NCBI GenBank assembly: GCA_017559305.1 | Contig: JAFYSP010000004.1 | Span: 1-50,865 of the forward strand | Reading direction: 5' to 3' | Source of the DNA: Clostridia bacterium | GTDB taxonomy: Bacteria; Bacillota; Clostridia; Oscillospirales; Acutalibacteraceae | Length of the DNA stretch: 50,865 bases | The notes under the pieces: generated by a model | What the model was told of the DNA's origin: nothing | What the model saw: only the letters and a program-made list of their open reading frames with translations | Database searches by the model: none | Part shown: positions 17,499 through 25,910 of the stretch, in pieces | How positions within the stretch are numbered: the first letter of the stretch is position 1 | Layout of the letters: every line of letters starts with the position of its first letter | Made by a program: the position numbers and the translations under genes

Positions 17499-18302
17499 AT
17501 GTTAATCGCATTAGTAATCTTTCTTGTTTTGGCGGCGGTATATCTTTTCCTTATATGTCCGTCACTTTCAAGACATAATGATGAAAAAATCTTAAAAGGT
17601 CTTTTCATAGCCCATAGAGGCCTTCATAATAAGGATGAGGGTGTGCCCGAAAACTCAATGGCGGCTTTCGGCAGGGCGATAGATGGCGGATACGCTATCG
17701 AAAACGATATTCACCTGACCAAAGACGGCGAGATAGTCGTTTTTCACGACGATACTCTCGATAGAGTTTGCGGAGTAGAGGGCAAGGTGGAGGAAAAGAC
17801 CCTTGCCGAACTCAAAGAACTTAAACTCCTCGGCACGAATGAGCAAATCCCAACACTTAAAGAGTGTCTGGAACTTGTAGATGCTAGGGTGCCGATGCTG
17901 ATAGAATTCAAGGTGGTCGGCGGCAATACAAAAGCCCTTTGCGAAAAGGCAAACGAAATACTGAAAGATTATAAGGGACTTTATTTTGTGCAGTCCTTTT
18001 ATCCCGGTGTGCTCGGCTGGTATAAAAAGAATAGACCCGATATTTGCCGTGGTCAGCTTTCAACCGCATTTAAGGGAGAGCAGTTTCATAAACAGCTTCT
18101 CGGTTGCCTTGTTTCCAACGTCGTCGCAAGACCACACTTCGTTTCGTATGAATGGAAATATTATAAGAAACTGTCAAGAAGGATTACAGCGCTTCTCGGC
18201 GCCACCCCTGTTTGCTGGACTTTAAGGAGTAGGGAAGAACTCGACTCCTCAGAACCTCACTATAAAACCTACATCTTCGAAAACTTCATCCCGAATAAAT
18301 AA
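17499..18302 (+). CDS. Glycerophosphodiester phosphodiesterase
   Basis: It hydrolyses glycerophosphodiesters (from phospholipid head groups or teichoic acids) to glycerol-3-phosphate and an alcohol. The 267 residues start with a single membrane anchor (about 2-21). The GDPD signature follows: AHRG (H39, R40), PENS, IENDIHLTKDG (E68, D70) and FHDDTLDR (H83). The C-terminal TIM-barrel strands follow (IEFKVVGG). The ATG comes directly after the stop of the MFS gene with a GGAGG site inside that gene, so the two are translationally coupled. Confidence 0.92.
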   Translation: MLIALVIFLVLAAVYLFLICPSLSRHNDEKILKGLFIAHRGLHNKDEGVPENSMAAFGRAIDGGYAIENDIHLTKDGEIVVFHDDTLDRVCGVEGKVEEKTLAELKELKLLGTNEQIPTLKECLELVDARVPMLIEFKVVGGNTKALCEKANEILKDYKGLYFVQSFYPGVLGWYKKNRPDICRGQLSTAFKGEQFHKQLLGCLVSNVVARPHFVSYEWKYYKKLSRRITALLGATPVCWTLRSREELDSSEPHYKTYIFENFIPNK

Positions 18303-18311
18303 AAAACAAAA

Positions 18312-18344
18312 CAAAAAGCACCTCGAAAGAGGTGCTTTTTTATT
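18312..18344. terminator. Bidirectional terminator between convergent genes
   Basis: AAAAGCACCTC and GAGGTGCTTTT close over GAAA, with an A-run before and a T-run after, so it can end both the glycerophosphodiesterase and the minus-strand LRR transcripts. Confidence 0.9.
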
Positions 18345-18353
18345 TTACATCAA

Positions 18354-18990
18354 CTATTTAGTTTTTGCTTTCTTTGCTGCAGACCATGCAGAGTAGTACT
18401 TCTTGCCGTTTACGGTCTTGTAGGTACGAACTCTTACATAATAGGTCTTCTTTGCAGTGAGTTTTGTGATTGTTGTCTTAGTAGTTGTGCTCTTTGTGAT
18501 TACCTTGGTCTTGGTAGTCTTGGTTGTGAACTTACTGCTTGTTGAGTACTGTACTTCGTAACCTGTAGTCTGTGCAGTTTTCTTGGTAATAGATACTGTG
18601 AGTTTCTTGGTTGCAGGTGTTACCTTGGAGACAGAAGTCTTTGCAGGGTTAATCTTAAACGTAAGGGTCTTGGTGCCTGAGTACTTGCCCTTCATCTTGA
18701 TTGTTACCTTATAAGTGCCGACGTTCTTTCTGCCGCTTGCATAGGTTACTGTGTAATCAGTGCCCTTCTTCAAGGTGTTGCCCTTTGAATCCTTCACAAC
18801 AACTGAAGGTGCCTTGACCTTGCCGTCGTAGGTGTATGAAGTCTTTGAAAGTTTGAAGGACGTTACCTTGTAGATTGTCTTTGCATTAGAACTTGTTACA
18901 TATCCACACTTGGTACACGTATACTCCCTCTTTCCGTTCGCAGTAAGGGTTGCTTTTTTGGTAGTGGTGAGTTTATAAGTGTGCTTAATG
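18354..18990 (-). repeat. Inverted repeat copy 2 (3' end of the second LRR gene)
   Basis: The reverse complement of most of this segment matches the 3' end of the LRR gene that stops at 11418, apart from one missing Ig-like unit. The two genes face each other, so the repeats are inverted and about 6.9 kb apart. Confidence 0.8.
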
Positions 18991-20288
18991 GTGCGTTTTG
19001 CTCCGCAGACGTTACAGGTATTATCACAAGAGTTGGTGTACTTATGTGCAGGAACTGAACGTTTTGCTCCGCAGATATTACAGGTTTTATCACATTTGTT
19101 ACTGTATTTATGCTTGGTTGTACGAGTTGCGCTACACTTGTTACATTCCTTATCACAACCGTTTGTAAAGGTGTGTGGAGTAGATGTTTTTCTTATCCAA
19201 TCGCAATTTCCGCATGTAGCATCACATTTAGAAATATACGTATGCTCATTATTTGCGCAAGTGTTATAATGCCATTTGGCAGACGTCAAGCATTCGTTTT
19301 GGTTTTCTATTAAAAAGTTAATCTCCGTTTCATCGACATAGAGCCAAACATCTGAAAGTGAATAACAATTATAAAAAGCATGTGATTCAATTTTTTTTAC
19401 ACTATTTGGAATCACAAGGGATTTGATAGAAGTTCCCCAAAAAGTTCTATGACCGATATATTCCACCGAAGAACCAATTGTAACGGATTCGAGTTTGGAA
19501 CATGATTCAAAGGCACTTTCAGGAATATAAGTTAAACCATCACCTATTACTACGGTTTTTAAATTATCACAGGAATGGAATGCATCTTCTTCAATTGTTT
19601 TTACACTGTCAGGTAATGTAATAGAAGTTAAACTGTCACAATTTTGGAATGCAGCCCAGCCGATGGATGTCAAAGAGGTTCCAAGTTTTACAGAAGAAAG
19701 TGAACAACAATTAGAAAAAGCATATGATTCAATTTCTTTTACACTATTTGGAATCACAAGGGATTTAATAGAAGTTCCCCAAAAAGTTCTATGACCGATA
19801 TATTCCACCGAAGAACCAATTGTAACGGATTCGAGTTTGGAACATGATTCAAAGGCGCTTTCAGGAATATAAGTTAAACCATCACCTATTACTACGGTTT
19901 TTAAATTATCGCAGGAATTGAATGCATAGTTTTCAATTTCTTTTACACTGTCAGGTAATGTAATAGAAGTTAAACCGTCACAATTTTGGAATGCAGCCCA
20001 GCCGATGGATGTAATCTTGTTGCCAATTTTTATACTGGTTATTTTTTTACAATCTGCAAATGCATAGTCACCTATTCTTGTAACCGTATAGCCACCCAAA
20101 GTGGATGGGATGGTTATAGCACCGCTTATTGCGGTATCGACATCGGTTATTTCTGCATTACCGTCATTCATGACTTCAAATTCATAATAACCGCTTAAAT
20201 ATGCTGATGCGGTAAGACTAAATAGTCCCATCGGCACTACTGACGCTACAAGAATCACAGCCAATAAAATTGATAATAATTTTTTCAT
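18354..20288 (-). CDS. Secreted BspA-like leucine-rich-repeat surface protein (paralogue)
   Basis: The 644-residue product has a signal peptide (1-29) and one LRR_5 block (about 55-340) with units like SITLPDSVKEIENYAFNSCDNL. Six or so Cys-rich H-x-Y-x-N-x-CD-x2-CN-x-CG units follow (about 345-465). One Ig-like domain beginning YTYDGK and the same fibronectin-III-like end as the protein at 7960-11418 complete it. The C-terminal 160 residues of the two proteins are almost identical. The LRR block contains a 114-residue internal duplication. A GGAGG site precedes the start, and the promoter contains a perfect palindrome next to a divergent HTH gene. Confidence 0.85.
   Translation of the reverse strand: MKKLLSILLAVILVASVVPMGLFSLTASAYLSGYYEFEVMNDGNAEITDVDTAISGAITIPSTLGGYTVTRIGDYAFADCKKITSIKIGNKITSIGWAAFQNCDGLTSITLPDSVKEIENYAFNSCDNLKTVVIGDGLTYIPESAFESCSKLESVTIGSSVEYIGHRTFWGTSIKSLVIPNSVKEIESYAFSNCCSLSSVKLGTSLTSIGWAAFQNCDSLTSITLPDSVKTIEEDAFHSCDNLKTVVIGDGLTYIPESAFESCSKLESVTIGSSVEYIGHRTFWGTSIKSLVIPNSVKKIESHAFYNCYSLSDVWLYVDETEINFLIENQNECLTSAKWHYNTCANNEHTYISKCDATCGNCDWIRKTSTPHTFTNGCDKECNKCSATRTTKHKYSNKCDKTCNICGAKRSVPAHKYTNSCDNTCNVCGAKRTIKHTYKLTTTKKATLTANGKREYTCTKCGYVTSSNAKTIYKVTSFKLSKTSYTYDGKVKAPSVVVKDSKGNTLKKGTDYTVTYASGRKNVGTYKVTIKMKGKYSGTKTLTFKINPAKTSVSKVTPATKKLTVSITKKTAQTTGYEVQYSTSSKFTTKTTKTKVITKSTTTKTTITKLTAKKTYYVRVRTYKTVNGKKYYSAWSAAKKAKTK
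19374..20010 (-). repeat. 342-base tandem duplication inside the LRR region
   Basis: About 295 bases at 19374-19668 are repeated at 19716-20010 with few changes, an offset of exactly 342 bases or 114 codons. Both copies run from the ATTGAATC-like helix region through GGATGT. The reading frame is kept, so the duplication adds whole LRR units. Confidence 0.85.
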
Positions 20289-20318
20289 AGAATATTCCTC
20301 CTTTATGGGTTAAATATA

Positions 20319-20347
20319 ATTATAGTCATAATTATGACTATTGTCAA
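20319..20347 (-). promoter_or_regulatory. Consensus promoter with palindromic operator
   Basis: On the minus strand TTGACA (20342-20347) and TATAAT (20319-20324) are a perfect match to sigma-A boxes with a 17-base spacer. The spacer and part of the -10 box form a perfect 20-base palindrome (half-site ATAGTCATAA, 20322-20341). A repressor bound there would block the LRR gene. The divergent HTH gene is the obvious candidate. Confidence 0.85.
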
Positions 20348-20369
20348 GATAATGATTACATTTTATTCT
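20341..20369 (+). promoter_or_regulatory. Divergent promoter of the small HTH gene
   Basis: TTGTCA (20341-20346) and TATTCT (20364-20369) have a 17-base spacer. Its -35 box overlaps the -35 box of the opposite promoter, so a protein on the palindrome could affect both directions. Confidence 0.55.
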
Positions 20370-20396
20370 AATAATATAAAATAGGGGGGTGTACTG

Positions 20397-20597
20397 ATGA
20401 TTAGCTATGAGCCGTTTTGGAAAACCTTAAAAGATAAGTCGGTTACAACGTATACGCTTATAAACAAATTCGGCATCAGCAGCGCTACCATCGACAGAAT
20501 GAAAAAGAGCAAAGGCATCAGCACGATGAAGATAAATGATTTTTGCGAAATACTCGATTGCACCGTCTCAGACATAATTGAATATAAAAAAGATTAA
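20397..20597 (+). CDS. Small XRE/Cro-type HTH regulator
   Basis: The 66 residues are almost entirely a Cro/C1-type helix-turn-helix (YTLINKFGISSATIDRMKKSKGISTMKINDFCEILDCTVSDIIEY, in order), like the YozG/HTH_26 group of one-domain regulators. A GGGGGGTG ribosome site precedes the ATG. A paralogue of the same length is at 42784-42984. It diverges from the LRR gene across a promoter palindrome and likely binds it, an inference from arrangement. No effector domain is present. Confidence 0.85.
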   Translation: MISYEPFWKTLKDKSVTTYTLINKFGISSATIDRMKKSKGISTMKINDFCEILDCTVSDIIEYKKD

Positions 20598-20634
20598 AAC
20601 CCTTACTTGAAATTTTATTCAGTAAGGGTTTTGT
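20596..20634 (+). terminator. Terminator after the HTH gene
   Basis: AACCCTTACT and AGTAAGGGTT close over a 13-base loop and are followed by TTGTTATTTT. Confidence 0.85.
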
Positions 20635-20688
20635 TATTTTGGCTCGATTTTCCGCCTCGCGCATACATATTTAAATATATATAATATA

Positions 20689-20727
20689 AGGCGCCTTTTT
20701 TGTGCTCAAAAAGGGCGCTTTTTTGAT
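20689..20727 (+). terminator. Second terminator-like hairpin
   Basis: GCGCCTTTTT and AAAAAGGGCGC pair with one bulge and are followed by six T. It shields the ribosomal operon promoter from upstream transcription. The 20640-20690 stretch before it is AT-rich and holds nothing else I can support. Confidence 0.65.
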
Positions 20728-20772
20728 GCGAAAAACGACTTGAAATTTTTTTTAAAAAAATTAAAAAAACAC

Positions 20773-20801
20773 TTGCATTTACATTTTATTTGTGGTATTA
20801 T
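20773..20801 (+). promoter_or_regulatory. Main promoter of the S10-spc-alpha operon
   Basis: TTGCAT (20773-20778) and TATTAT (20796-20801) have a 17-base spacer, with A/T tracts directly upstream that look like an UP element. No other clear promoter is seen before rplQ. Confidence 0.75.
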
Positions 20802-20807
20802 ATTCTG

Positions 20808-21074
20808 GCACGCGAAGTGCAGATATGCGATGATGCGGGAGGTGGCCGTCTAAAAGACGGGAAATTTCCGCGGAGTATGTCCGATTTTAAACCGGGCGAC
20901 AGATATATGTCAAATACGAGCGCACTATGCCATAATGCGCCTGTATTCACCTGAATCGCATCCGGATGTGTTTGAATCTCACGCTCAAGCACGCCGGTTT
21001 TATGTTGGCCTTAAATGAAACACGAGGCTGGGTGTAAAAAAAGCGAACAGAAAGGTGAGCCCGCCAACCAAAAT
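20808..21074 (+). promoter_or_regulatory. Long structured leader of the ribosomal protein operon
   Basis: The roughly 280-base leader before rpsJ has no gene but several stems: GCCGTC/GACGGG at about 20847-20862, GCGCA and TGCGC around CTATGCCATAA (about 20918-20940), and GGATGTGTTTGAATC-type pairings later. Firmicutes S10 operons are known to have leaders that respond to L4; the GATGATGCGGGAGGT-like start and overall length fit such a regulatory RNA, but no fold was computed. It ends in the AAGGAGG site of rpsJ. Confidence 0.5.
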
Positions 21075-21089
21075 AAGGAGGCGTTCAAA

Positions 21090-21401
21090 ATGGCAACAAA
21101 GGAAAAAATCAGGATCAGGATCAAAGGTTATGACCATGCTCTCGTTGATCAGGCAGCAGAAAAGATCGTTGAGACCGCAAAGCGTACAGGCTCTAGAGTT
21201 TCAGGACCCGTTCCGCTTCCCACCGAGAAAGAGGTTGTAACAATTCTCCGTGCTGTTCATAAGTATAAAGACAGCCGTGAGCAGTTTGAAACCAGAACCC
21301 ACAAAAGGCTTATCGACGTACTCAGACCTTCCAACAAGACTGTTGAAGCTCTGATGGGTCTTGAGCTCCCCGCCGGCGTAGTAATCGATATTAAACTTTA
21401 A
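21090..21401 (+). CDS. rpsJ: 30S ribosomal protein S10
   Basis: S10 sits in the 30S head and, as NusE, also joins the antitermination complex with NusB. The 103 residues are full length, with the typical start [21 protein letters not shown] and the loop GPVPLPTEK, ending [11 protein letters not shown]. The start ATG has an AAGGAGG site nine bases upstream; the open frame extends upstream to 21015 but without a site. It opens the S10-spc-alpha operon. Confidence 0.97.
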   Translation: MATKEKIRIRIKGYDHALVDQAAEKIVETAKRTGSRVSGPVPLPTEKEVVTILRAVHKYKDSREQFETRTHKRLIDVLRPSNKTVEALMGLELPAGVVIDIKL

Positions 21402-21420
21402 TATCATGTCGGCAGGTCAT

Positions 21421-21441
21421 GTTGGCAAGAAACTTGTCAAC
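21421..21441 (+). other. Hairpin between rpsJ and rplC
   Basis: GTTGGCAAG and CTTGTCAAC form a nine-pair stem (one G-U) over a three-base loop in the 64-base gap. It has no T-run and could serve RNA processing or translation control. Confidence 0.5.
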
Positions 21442-21465
21442 CAATAACCATTTAGGAGGATAAAC

Positions 21466-22095
21466 ATGCAAAAAGGAATCGTAGGCAAGAAGCTCGGTAT
21501 GACCCAGCTTTTTGACGCAAACGGAAAAGTAGTTCCCGTAACTGTTATCGAAGCAGGTCCCTGTGTGGTATCTCAGAAGAAAACAGTCGAGAACGATGGC
21601 TACGAAGCAATTCAGGTTGGCTTCGGAGACATGAAGGCTTCAAAGGTTAACAAACCTATGAAAGGCCATTTCGCAAAGGCGGACGCAGCACCTAAGAAGG
21701 TTATCCGCGAGTTCCGTCTTGAAGACACAACAAATTACAACGTAGGCGACATCATCAAGGCAGACGTCTTCGCAGAAGGCGACAAGGTCGATGTAACCGG
21801 CACCAGCAAAGGTAAGGGTTACGCAGGCGTTATCAAGCGCTGGAACTTCGGCCGTCTTAAAGAGTCTCACGGTACCGGCCCTGTTCACCGTCACGGCGGT
21901 TCACTCGGCGTTATCGATCCCGCGAGAGTTTTCAAGGGCAAGAAGATGGCAGGTCACCTCGGTGCTGAGCGCGTAACCGTTCAGAACCTCGACGTTGTCA
22001 AGATCGACGCAGAAAACAACATCATCGCTGTTAAGGGCGCTATTCCCGGTCCTAAGGGCGGAATCGTTGTTCTCAAAAACAGCGTCAAGGCTTAA
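21466..22095 (+). CDS. rplC: 50S ribosomal protein L3
   Basis: L3 helps nucleate 50S assembly and reaches toward the peptidyl transferase centre. The 209 residues show the family opening ([14 protein letters not shown]), the long central loop with [15 protein letters not shown] near 134-148 and the end [14 protein letters not shown]. The length is normal. Its start follows a TAGGAGG site. Confidence 0.97.
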   Translation: MQKGIVGKKLGMTQLFDANGKVVPVTVIEAGPCVVSQKKTVENDGYEAIQVGFGDMKASKVNKPMKGHFAKADAAPKKVIREFRLEDTTNYNVGDIIKADVFAEGDKVDVTGTSKGKGYAGVIKRWNFGRLKESHGTGPVHRHGGSLGVIDPARVFKGKKMAGHLGAERVTVQNLDVVKIDAENNIIAVKGAIPGPKGGIVVLKNSVKA

Positions 22096-22112
22096 GGAAA
22101 GGAGTGTAGATT

Positions 22113-22733
22113 ATGCCTAACGTATCAATACTCGACATGACCGGCAAGAAGGTCGGTGATATGTCCTTAAACGATGCAATCTTTGGTATCGAACCAAATG
22201 CAGTAGTTATGCATATGGCAGTTGTTAATTACCTCGCTAATCAGCGTCAGGGAACACAGTCGACATTAACCCGCTCCGAAGTTTCCGGCGGCGGACGCAA
22301 ACCCTGGAGACAGAAGGGCACAGGCCATGCAAGACAGGGCTCTATCCGTGCTACCCAGTGGATCCACGGCGGTATCGCACTCGGCCCCAAGCCCAGAGAT
22401 TATTCTTACACACTCAACAAGAAGGTTAAGAAACTCGCACTTAAGTCAGCACTTTCTGATAAGGTTGCTAACAATGCTCTCATCGTTCTCGATGACCTCG
22501 TGCTTGATTCTTACAAGACCAAGACTGTTGTCGATTGCCTCAAGGCTATCGGCGCTGCAAAGAAGACACTTCTCGTTATCGAGGACAACAAGTTTGCAGT
22601 AAAGAGCGCAGCTAACATCCCTGGTGTTAAGACTGCAGGTGTAAACACCATCAACACTTACGACATCATCAATGCCGACACACTCGTGCTCGTCAAGAAT
22701 GCCGCACTTAAGATTGAGGAGGTATACGCATAA
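22113..22733 (+). CDS. rplD: 50S ribosomal protein L4
   Basis: L4 lines the exit tunnel and represses the S10 operon in bacteria where this has been tested. The 206 residues contain the extended loop (STLTRSEVSGGGRKPWRQKG, then GTGHARQGS, about 50-85) that reaches into the tunnel. The stop codon TAA shares its last base with the ATG of rplW. The candidate target for autoregulation is the long leader at 20808-21074, inferred from other Firmicutes. Confidence 0.97.
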   Translation: MPNVSILDMTGKKVGDMSLNDAIFGIEPNAVVMHMAVVNYLANQRQGTQSTLTRSEVSGGGRKPWRQKGTGHARQGSIRATQWIHGGIALGPKPRDYSYTLNKKVKKLALKSALSDKVANNALIVLDDLVLDSYKTKTVVDCLKAIGAAKKTLLVIEDNKFAVKSAANIPGVKTAGVNTINTYDIINADTLVLVKNAALKIEEVYA

Positions 22734-23023
22734 TGAACGCACATGATATCATTATCGCTCCCGTCATCACTGAAAGAAGTATGGCTGGTATCGAAAATAA
22801 GAAATATACCTTCAAGGTCGCAAAGAACGCTGACAAGGTTTCCATTGCAAAGGCAGTTGAAGAAATCTTCAAAGTAACCGTTGTTAAGGTAAACACAATG
22901 AACGTTCGTGGTCAGGAGCGTCGTATGGGAAGATATTCAGGTTATACACCTTCTTGGAAGAAGGCAATCGTAACCCTTTCAGAGTCTTCCAAGCCTATCG
23001 AGTTCTTTGAGGGACTCAGATAA
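22733..23023 (+). CDS. rplW: 50S ribosomal protein L23
   Basis: L23 surrounds the tunnel exit and is the docking site of trigger factor and SRP. The 96 residues show IIIAPVITERSM near the start, YTFKVAKNADKVSIAKAVEEIF and the basic loop NVRGQERRMGRYSGY. The ATG overlaps the rplD stop by one base, with a GAGGAGGT site in the rplD 3' end, so the two genes are coupled. Confidence 0.96.
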   Translation: MNAHDIIIAPVITERSMAGIENKKYTFKVAKNADKVSIAKAVEEIFKVTVVKVNTMNVRGQERRMGRYSGYTPSWKKAIVTLSESSKPIEFFEGLR

Positions 23024-23024
23024 T

Positions 23025-23069
23025 CGGAATTCAAGATTCCGGGCAATGTATGGGGATTTTTGGGTCCCC
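23025..23069 (+). other. Two small hairpins between rplW and rplB
   Basis: CGGAAT/ATTCCG (23025-23041) and GGGGA/TCCCC (23052-23069) fill most of the 75-base gap, one of the longest inside the S10 section. No T-run follows. They may separate expression or processing of the two halves. Confidence 0.45.
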
Positions 23070-23098
23070 GCTAAGCCAAAACAGGAGAGTGAAATAAA

Positions 23099-23932
23099 AT
23101 GGCAATTAAACATTATAAGCCAACTACTCCGGGACATCGTGGAATGACCGTGCTTGATTATTCTGAGCTTTCAAAGGTTGCTCCCGAAAAAAGTCTTTTG
23201 GAGACATTAAAGAAAAACGCTGGCCGTAACAGTTATGGCCGCATCACCGTTCGTCATCGTGGCGGCGGCAACAGAAAGAAATACCGTATTATCGACTTCA
23301 AGAGAGATAAGGCAGGTATTCCCGCAACAGTAATGACCATCGAGTACGATCCTAACCGTACCGCTTTCATCGCACTTCTTCAGTATGAAGACGGCGAGAA
23401 GAGATACATCATCGCTCCCGTAGGTCTTAAGGTTGGAGACACAGTACTTTCAGGTAAGGGCGCCGATATCAAACCCGGTAACGCACTTCCTCTTACAGAG
23501 ATCCCTGTAGGTACCGTTATCCACAACATTGAGCTTTATCCCGGCAAGGGCGCTCAGCTCGCTCGTTCAGCTGGTAATATGGCTCAGCTCATGGCTAAGG
23601 AAGGTGCATACGGACTTCTTCGTCTTCCTTCCGGTGAGCTTCGTAACGTTCCCGTTGGTTGCATGGCTACAATCGGTCAGGTATCCAATCAGGATCACAT
23701 CAACGTAAATATCGGTAAAGCTGGCCGTAAGCGCCACATGGGTTGGAGACCTACAGTTCGCGGTTCTGTTATGAACCCCTGTGATCACCCCCACGGTGGT
23801 GGTGAAGGTAGAGCTCCTATCGGTCGTACCGGTCCTGTTACTCCTTGGGGTAAACCTGCACTTGGTTACAAGACCAGACAGAAGCATAAGTCCACCGATA
23901 AGTATATCGTAAAGCGTCGCAACGCTAAATAA
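23099..23932 (+). CDS. rplB: 50S ribosomal protein L2
   Basis: L2 bridges 23S rRNA domains and is needed for subunit joining and peptidyl transfer. The 277 residues show the start [20 protein letters not shown], the RNA-binding core ([20 protein letters not shown]) and the C-terminal loop with the conserved histidine ([18 protein letters not shown]). Full length. A GGAGAG site precedes the ATG. Confidence 0.98.
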   Translation: MAIKHYKPTTPGHRGMTVLDYSELSKVAPEKSLLETLKKNAGRNSYGRITVRHRGGGNRKKYRIIDFKRDKAGIPATVMTIEYDPNRTAFIALLQYEDGEKRYIIAPVGLKVGDTVLSGKGADIKPGNALPLTEIPVGTVIHNIELYPGKGAQLARSAGNMAQLMAKEGAYGLLRLPSGELRNVPVGCMATIGQVSNQDHINVNIGKAGRKRHMGWRPTVRGSVMNPCDHPHGGGEGRAPIGRTGPVTPWGKPALGYKTRQKHKSTDKYIVKRRNAK

Positions 23933-23953
23933 CCGACGAAAGGAGAAATAACA

Positions 23954-24226
23954 ATGGGAAGAAGCGTTAAGAAAGGACCTTATGTCCAAGAAGTTCTCTT
24001 AAAGAGAGTTAAAGAAATGAATGCTGCCGGAGAAAAGCGCGTTCTTAAAACCTGGAGCCGTTCATCCACTATATTCCCCGATTTCGTCGGTCATACAATA
24101 GCGGTGCATGACGGTCGCAAGCATGTTCCGGTATATGTTACCGAGGATATGGTTGGTCACAAGCTCGGCGAATTTGCTCCGACAAGAACCTTCAAAGGTC
24201 ATGCCGGTTCAAAGAGCACTAAGTAA
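23954..24226 (+). CDS. rpsS: 30S ribosomal protein S19
   Basis: S19 forms part of the 30S head and contacts the A-site tRNA and S13. The 90 residues begin [18 protein letters not shown] and contain [30 protein letters not shown], quoted here as a description of a long conserved core split at IFPDFVGH, and end with [10 protein letters not shown]. Spacing to rplB and rplV is 20 bases each. Confidence 0.97.
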   Translation: MGRSVKKGPYVQEVLLKRVKEMNAAGEKRVLKTWSRSSTIFPDFVGHTIAVHDGRKHVPVYVTEDMVGHKLGEFAPTRTFKGHAGSKSTK

Positions 24227-24246
24227 AGCGGAAGGAGAGAAAAACT

Positions 24247-24582
24247 ATGGAAGCAAGAGCAGAACTTAAATATGCTCGCATTTCACCTCGTAAGGTTGGA
24301 TTCGTTCTCGATTTGATTCGTAACCAACCCGCAGATAAGGCAATGGCAATCCTTAAGTTTACTCCCAAGTCCGCTTGCGAGTACCTCGAGAAATTGCTCA
24401 AATCTGCAATTGCAAATGCTGAAGTAAAGAACATGGATGTAAGTAAGCTCTACGTCGCTACTTGCTACGCAGGTCCCGGCCCCATCCTTAAGAGAATTCG
24501 TCCTAAGGATCACGGCAGAGCACATCGCATTCTTAAAAGAACAACACACATCACTCTCGTATTGAGAGAAAAAGAAGACTAA
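24247..24582 (+). CDS. rplV: 50S ribosomal protein L22
   Basis: L22 binds all 23S domains and its hairpin narrows the exit tunnel, where macrolide-resistance mutations occur. The 111 residues show YARISPRKVGFVLDLIRNQP at the start, and the hairpin region ending KRIRPKDHGRAHRILKRTTH with the short tail ITLVLREKED. A GGAGAG site precedes the ATG. Confidence 0.97.
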   Translation: MEARAELKYARISPRKVGFVLDLIRNQPADKAMAILKFTPKSACEYLEKLLKSAIANAEVKNMDVSKLYVATCYAGPGPILKRIRPKDHGRAHRILKRTTHITLVLREKED

Positions 24583-24594
24583 GGAGGTTGAGTT

Positions 24595-25260
24595 ATGGGC
24601 CAGAAAGTTAATCCACACGGTTTCCGCGTTGGCGTTATCAAAAACTGGGATTCCCGTTGGTTAGTTAAAGACGGCGAATTCGGCGATACTTTGGTAGAGG
24701 ACTATAACCTCCGTAAGTATCTTAAAGCACAGCTCGCTTCTGCAGGCGTTCCCAAGATCGAAATCGAGAGAGACGCAGCAAAGGTAAGAATTCACATTCA
24801 CTGTGCAAAACCCGGTATGGTCATCGGCCGTAACGGTTCTGAAATCGATAAACTCCGCGTTGCTTGTGAGCAGAAGCTCGGCAAGCCCGTAGTTATCAAT
24901 ATCGTTGAAGTCAAGAATCCTGACCTCAACGCAACACTCGTAGCTGAGAACATCGCAGCACAGCTTGAGAAGCGTGTATCATTCCGTAGAGCTATGAAGC
25001 TCGCTATCGGACGTACAATGCGCTTCGGTGCAAAGGGTATCAAGACCCAGTGTTCCGGCCGTCTCGGCGGTGCAGAAATCGCACGTACCGAGCACTATCA
25101 TGAGGGAACAATCCCGCTCCAGACCATCCGCGCAGACATCGATTACGGTTTCGCAGAGGCACACACCACATACGGACGTATCGGCGTTAAGGTATGGATC
25201 TACACCGGTGAGGTTCTCCAAGATTCACGCAAGCCTCGCAAGGAAGGGGGAGCCCGCTAA
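24595..25260 (+). CDS. rpsC: 30S ribosomal protein S3
   Basis: S3 sits at the mRNA entry of the 30S subunit and contributes to helicase activity. The 221 residues contain the start [19 protein letters not shown], a KH domain with the [14 protein letters not shown] loop near 78-91, and the C-terminal domain ([20 protein letters not shown]). The stop TAA shares its last base with the rplP ATG. Confidence 0.97.
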   Translation: MGQKVNPHGFRVGVIKNWDSRWLVKDGEFGDTLVEDYNLRKYLKAQLASAGVPKIEIERDAAKVRIHIHCAKPGMVIGRNGSEIDKLRVACEQKLGKPVVINIVEVKNPDLNATLVAENIAAQLEKRVSFRRAMKLAIGRTMRFGAKGIKTQCSGRLGGAEIARTEHYHEGTIPLQTIRADIDYGFAEAHTTYGRIGVKVWIYTGEVLQDSRKPRKEGGAR

Positions 25261-25685
25261 TGTTATTACCTAAGAGAGTTAAATATCGCCGCGTACAGAG
25301 AGGCCGCCTCAAAGGTAAGGCAACTCGTGGAAACGTTGTTTCCAACGGTCAGTTCGGTCTTCAGGCTTTAGAGCCCGCATGGATCACATCAAACCAAATC
25401 GAAGCAGCCCGTATTGCTATGACTCGTTTCATCAAGCGTGGCGGTCAGGTTTGGATCAAAATCTTCCCCGATAAGCCTATCACTGAAAAACCTGCTGAAA
25501 CTCGTATGGGTTCCGGTAAAGGTTCACCCGAGTACTGGGTAGCAGTTGTTAAGCCGGGCAGAGTTATGTTCGAAATTGACGGTGTTAATGAGGATGTTGC
25601 AAGAGAAGCTATGCGTCTCGCTGCTAACAAACTCCCCGTTAAGTGCAAATTCATAACAAAACAGGAAATGGGTGGTGAGCAGTAA
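25260..25685 (+). CDS. rplP: 50S ribosomal protein L16
   Basis: L16 sits near the A site on the 50S subunit and is a late assembly protein. The 141 residues begin [20 protein letters not shown] and contain the conserved [17 protein letters not shown] and [19 protein letters not shown]. It overlaps rpsC by one base at its start and rpmC by one base at its end, so the three are translationally coupled. Confidence 0.97.
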   Translation: MLLPKRVKYRRVQRGRLKGKATRGNVVSNGQFGLQALEPAWITSNQIEAARIAMTRFIKRGGQVWIKIFPDKPITEKPAETRMGSGKGSPEYWVAVVKPGRVMFEIDGVNEDVAREAMRLAANKLPVKCKFITKQEMGGEQ

Positions 25686-25891
25686 TGAACATTCAGGAAA
25701 TCAGAGAAAAGAACACCGCAGAGCTTGAAAAGACTCTGAAGGATCTCAAAGAAGAACTCTTCAATCTTCGTTTTCAGCTTGCCATCAACCAGCTCGACAA
25801 CCCTACACGCATCACTGCTGTTAAGAGAGATATCGCTCGCGTAAACACTGTTCTTCGCGAGAACGAACTCAAGAACAGCACTGAAGCTTAA
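25685..25891 (+). CDS. rpmC: 50S ribosomal protein L29
   Basis: L29 is a small two-helix protein next to L23 at the tunnel exit. The 68 residues show the family pattern EIREKNTAELEKTLKDLKEE, LFNLRFQLAINQLDNPTRI and KRDIARVNTVLRE. Its ATG overlaps the rplP stop, and its ribosome site GGTGAG lies inside rplP. Confidence 0.95.
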   Translation: MNIQEIREKNTAELEKTLKDLKEELFNLRFQLAINQLDNPTRITAVKRDIARVNTVLRENELKNSTEA

Positions 25892-25910
25892 TTAAGGAGG
25901 TCAATGCTAT

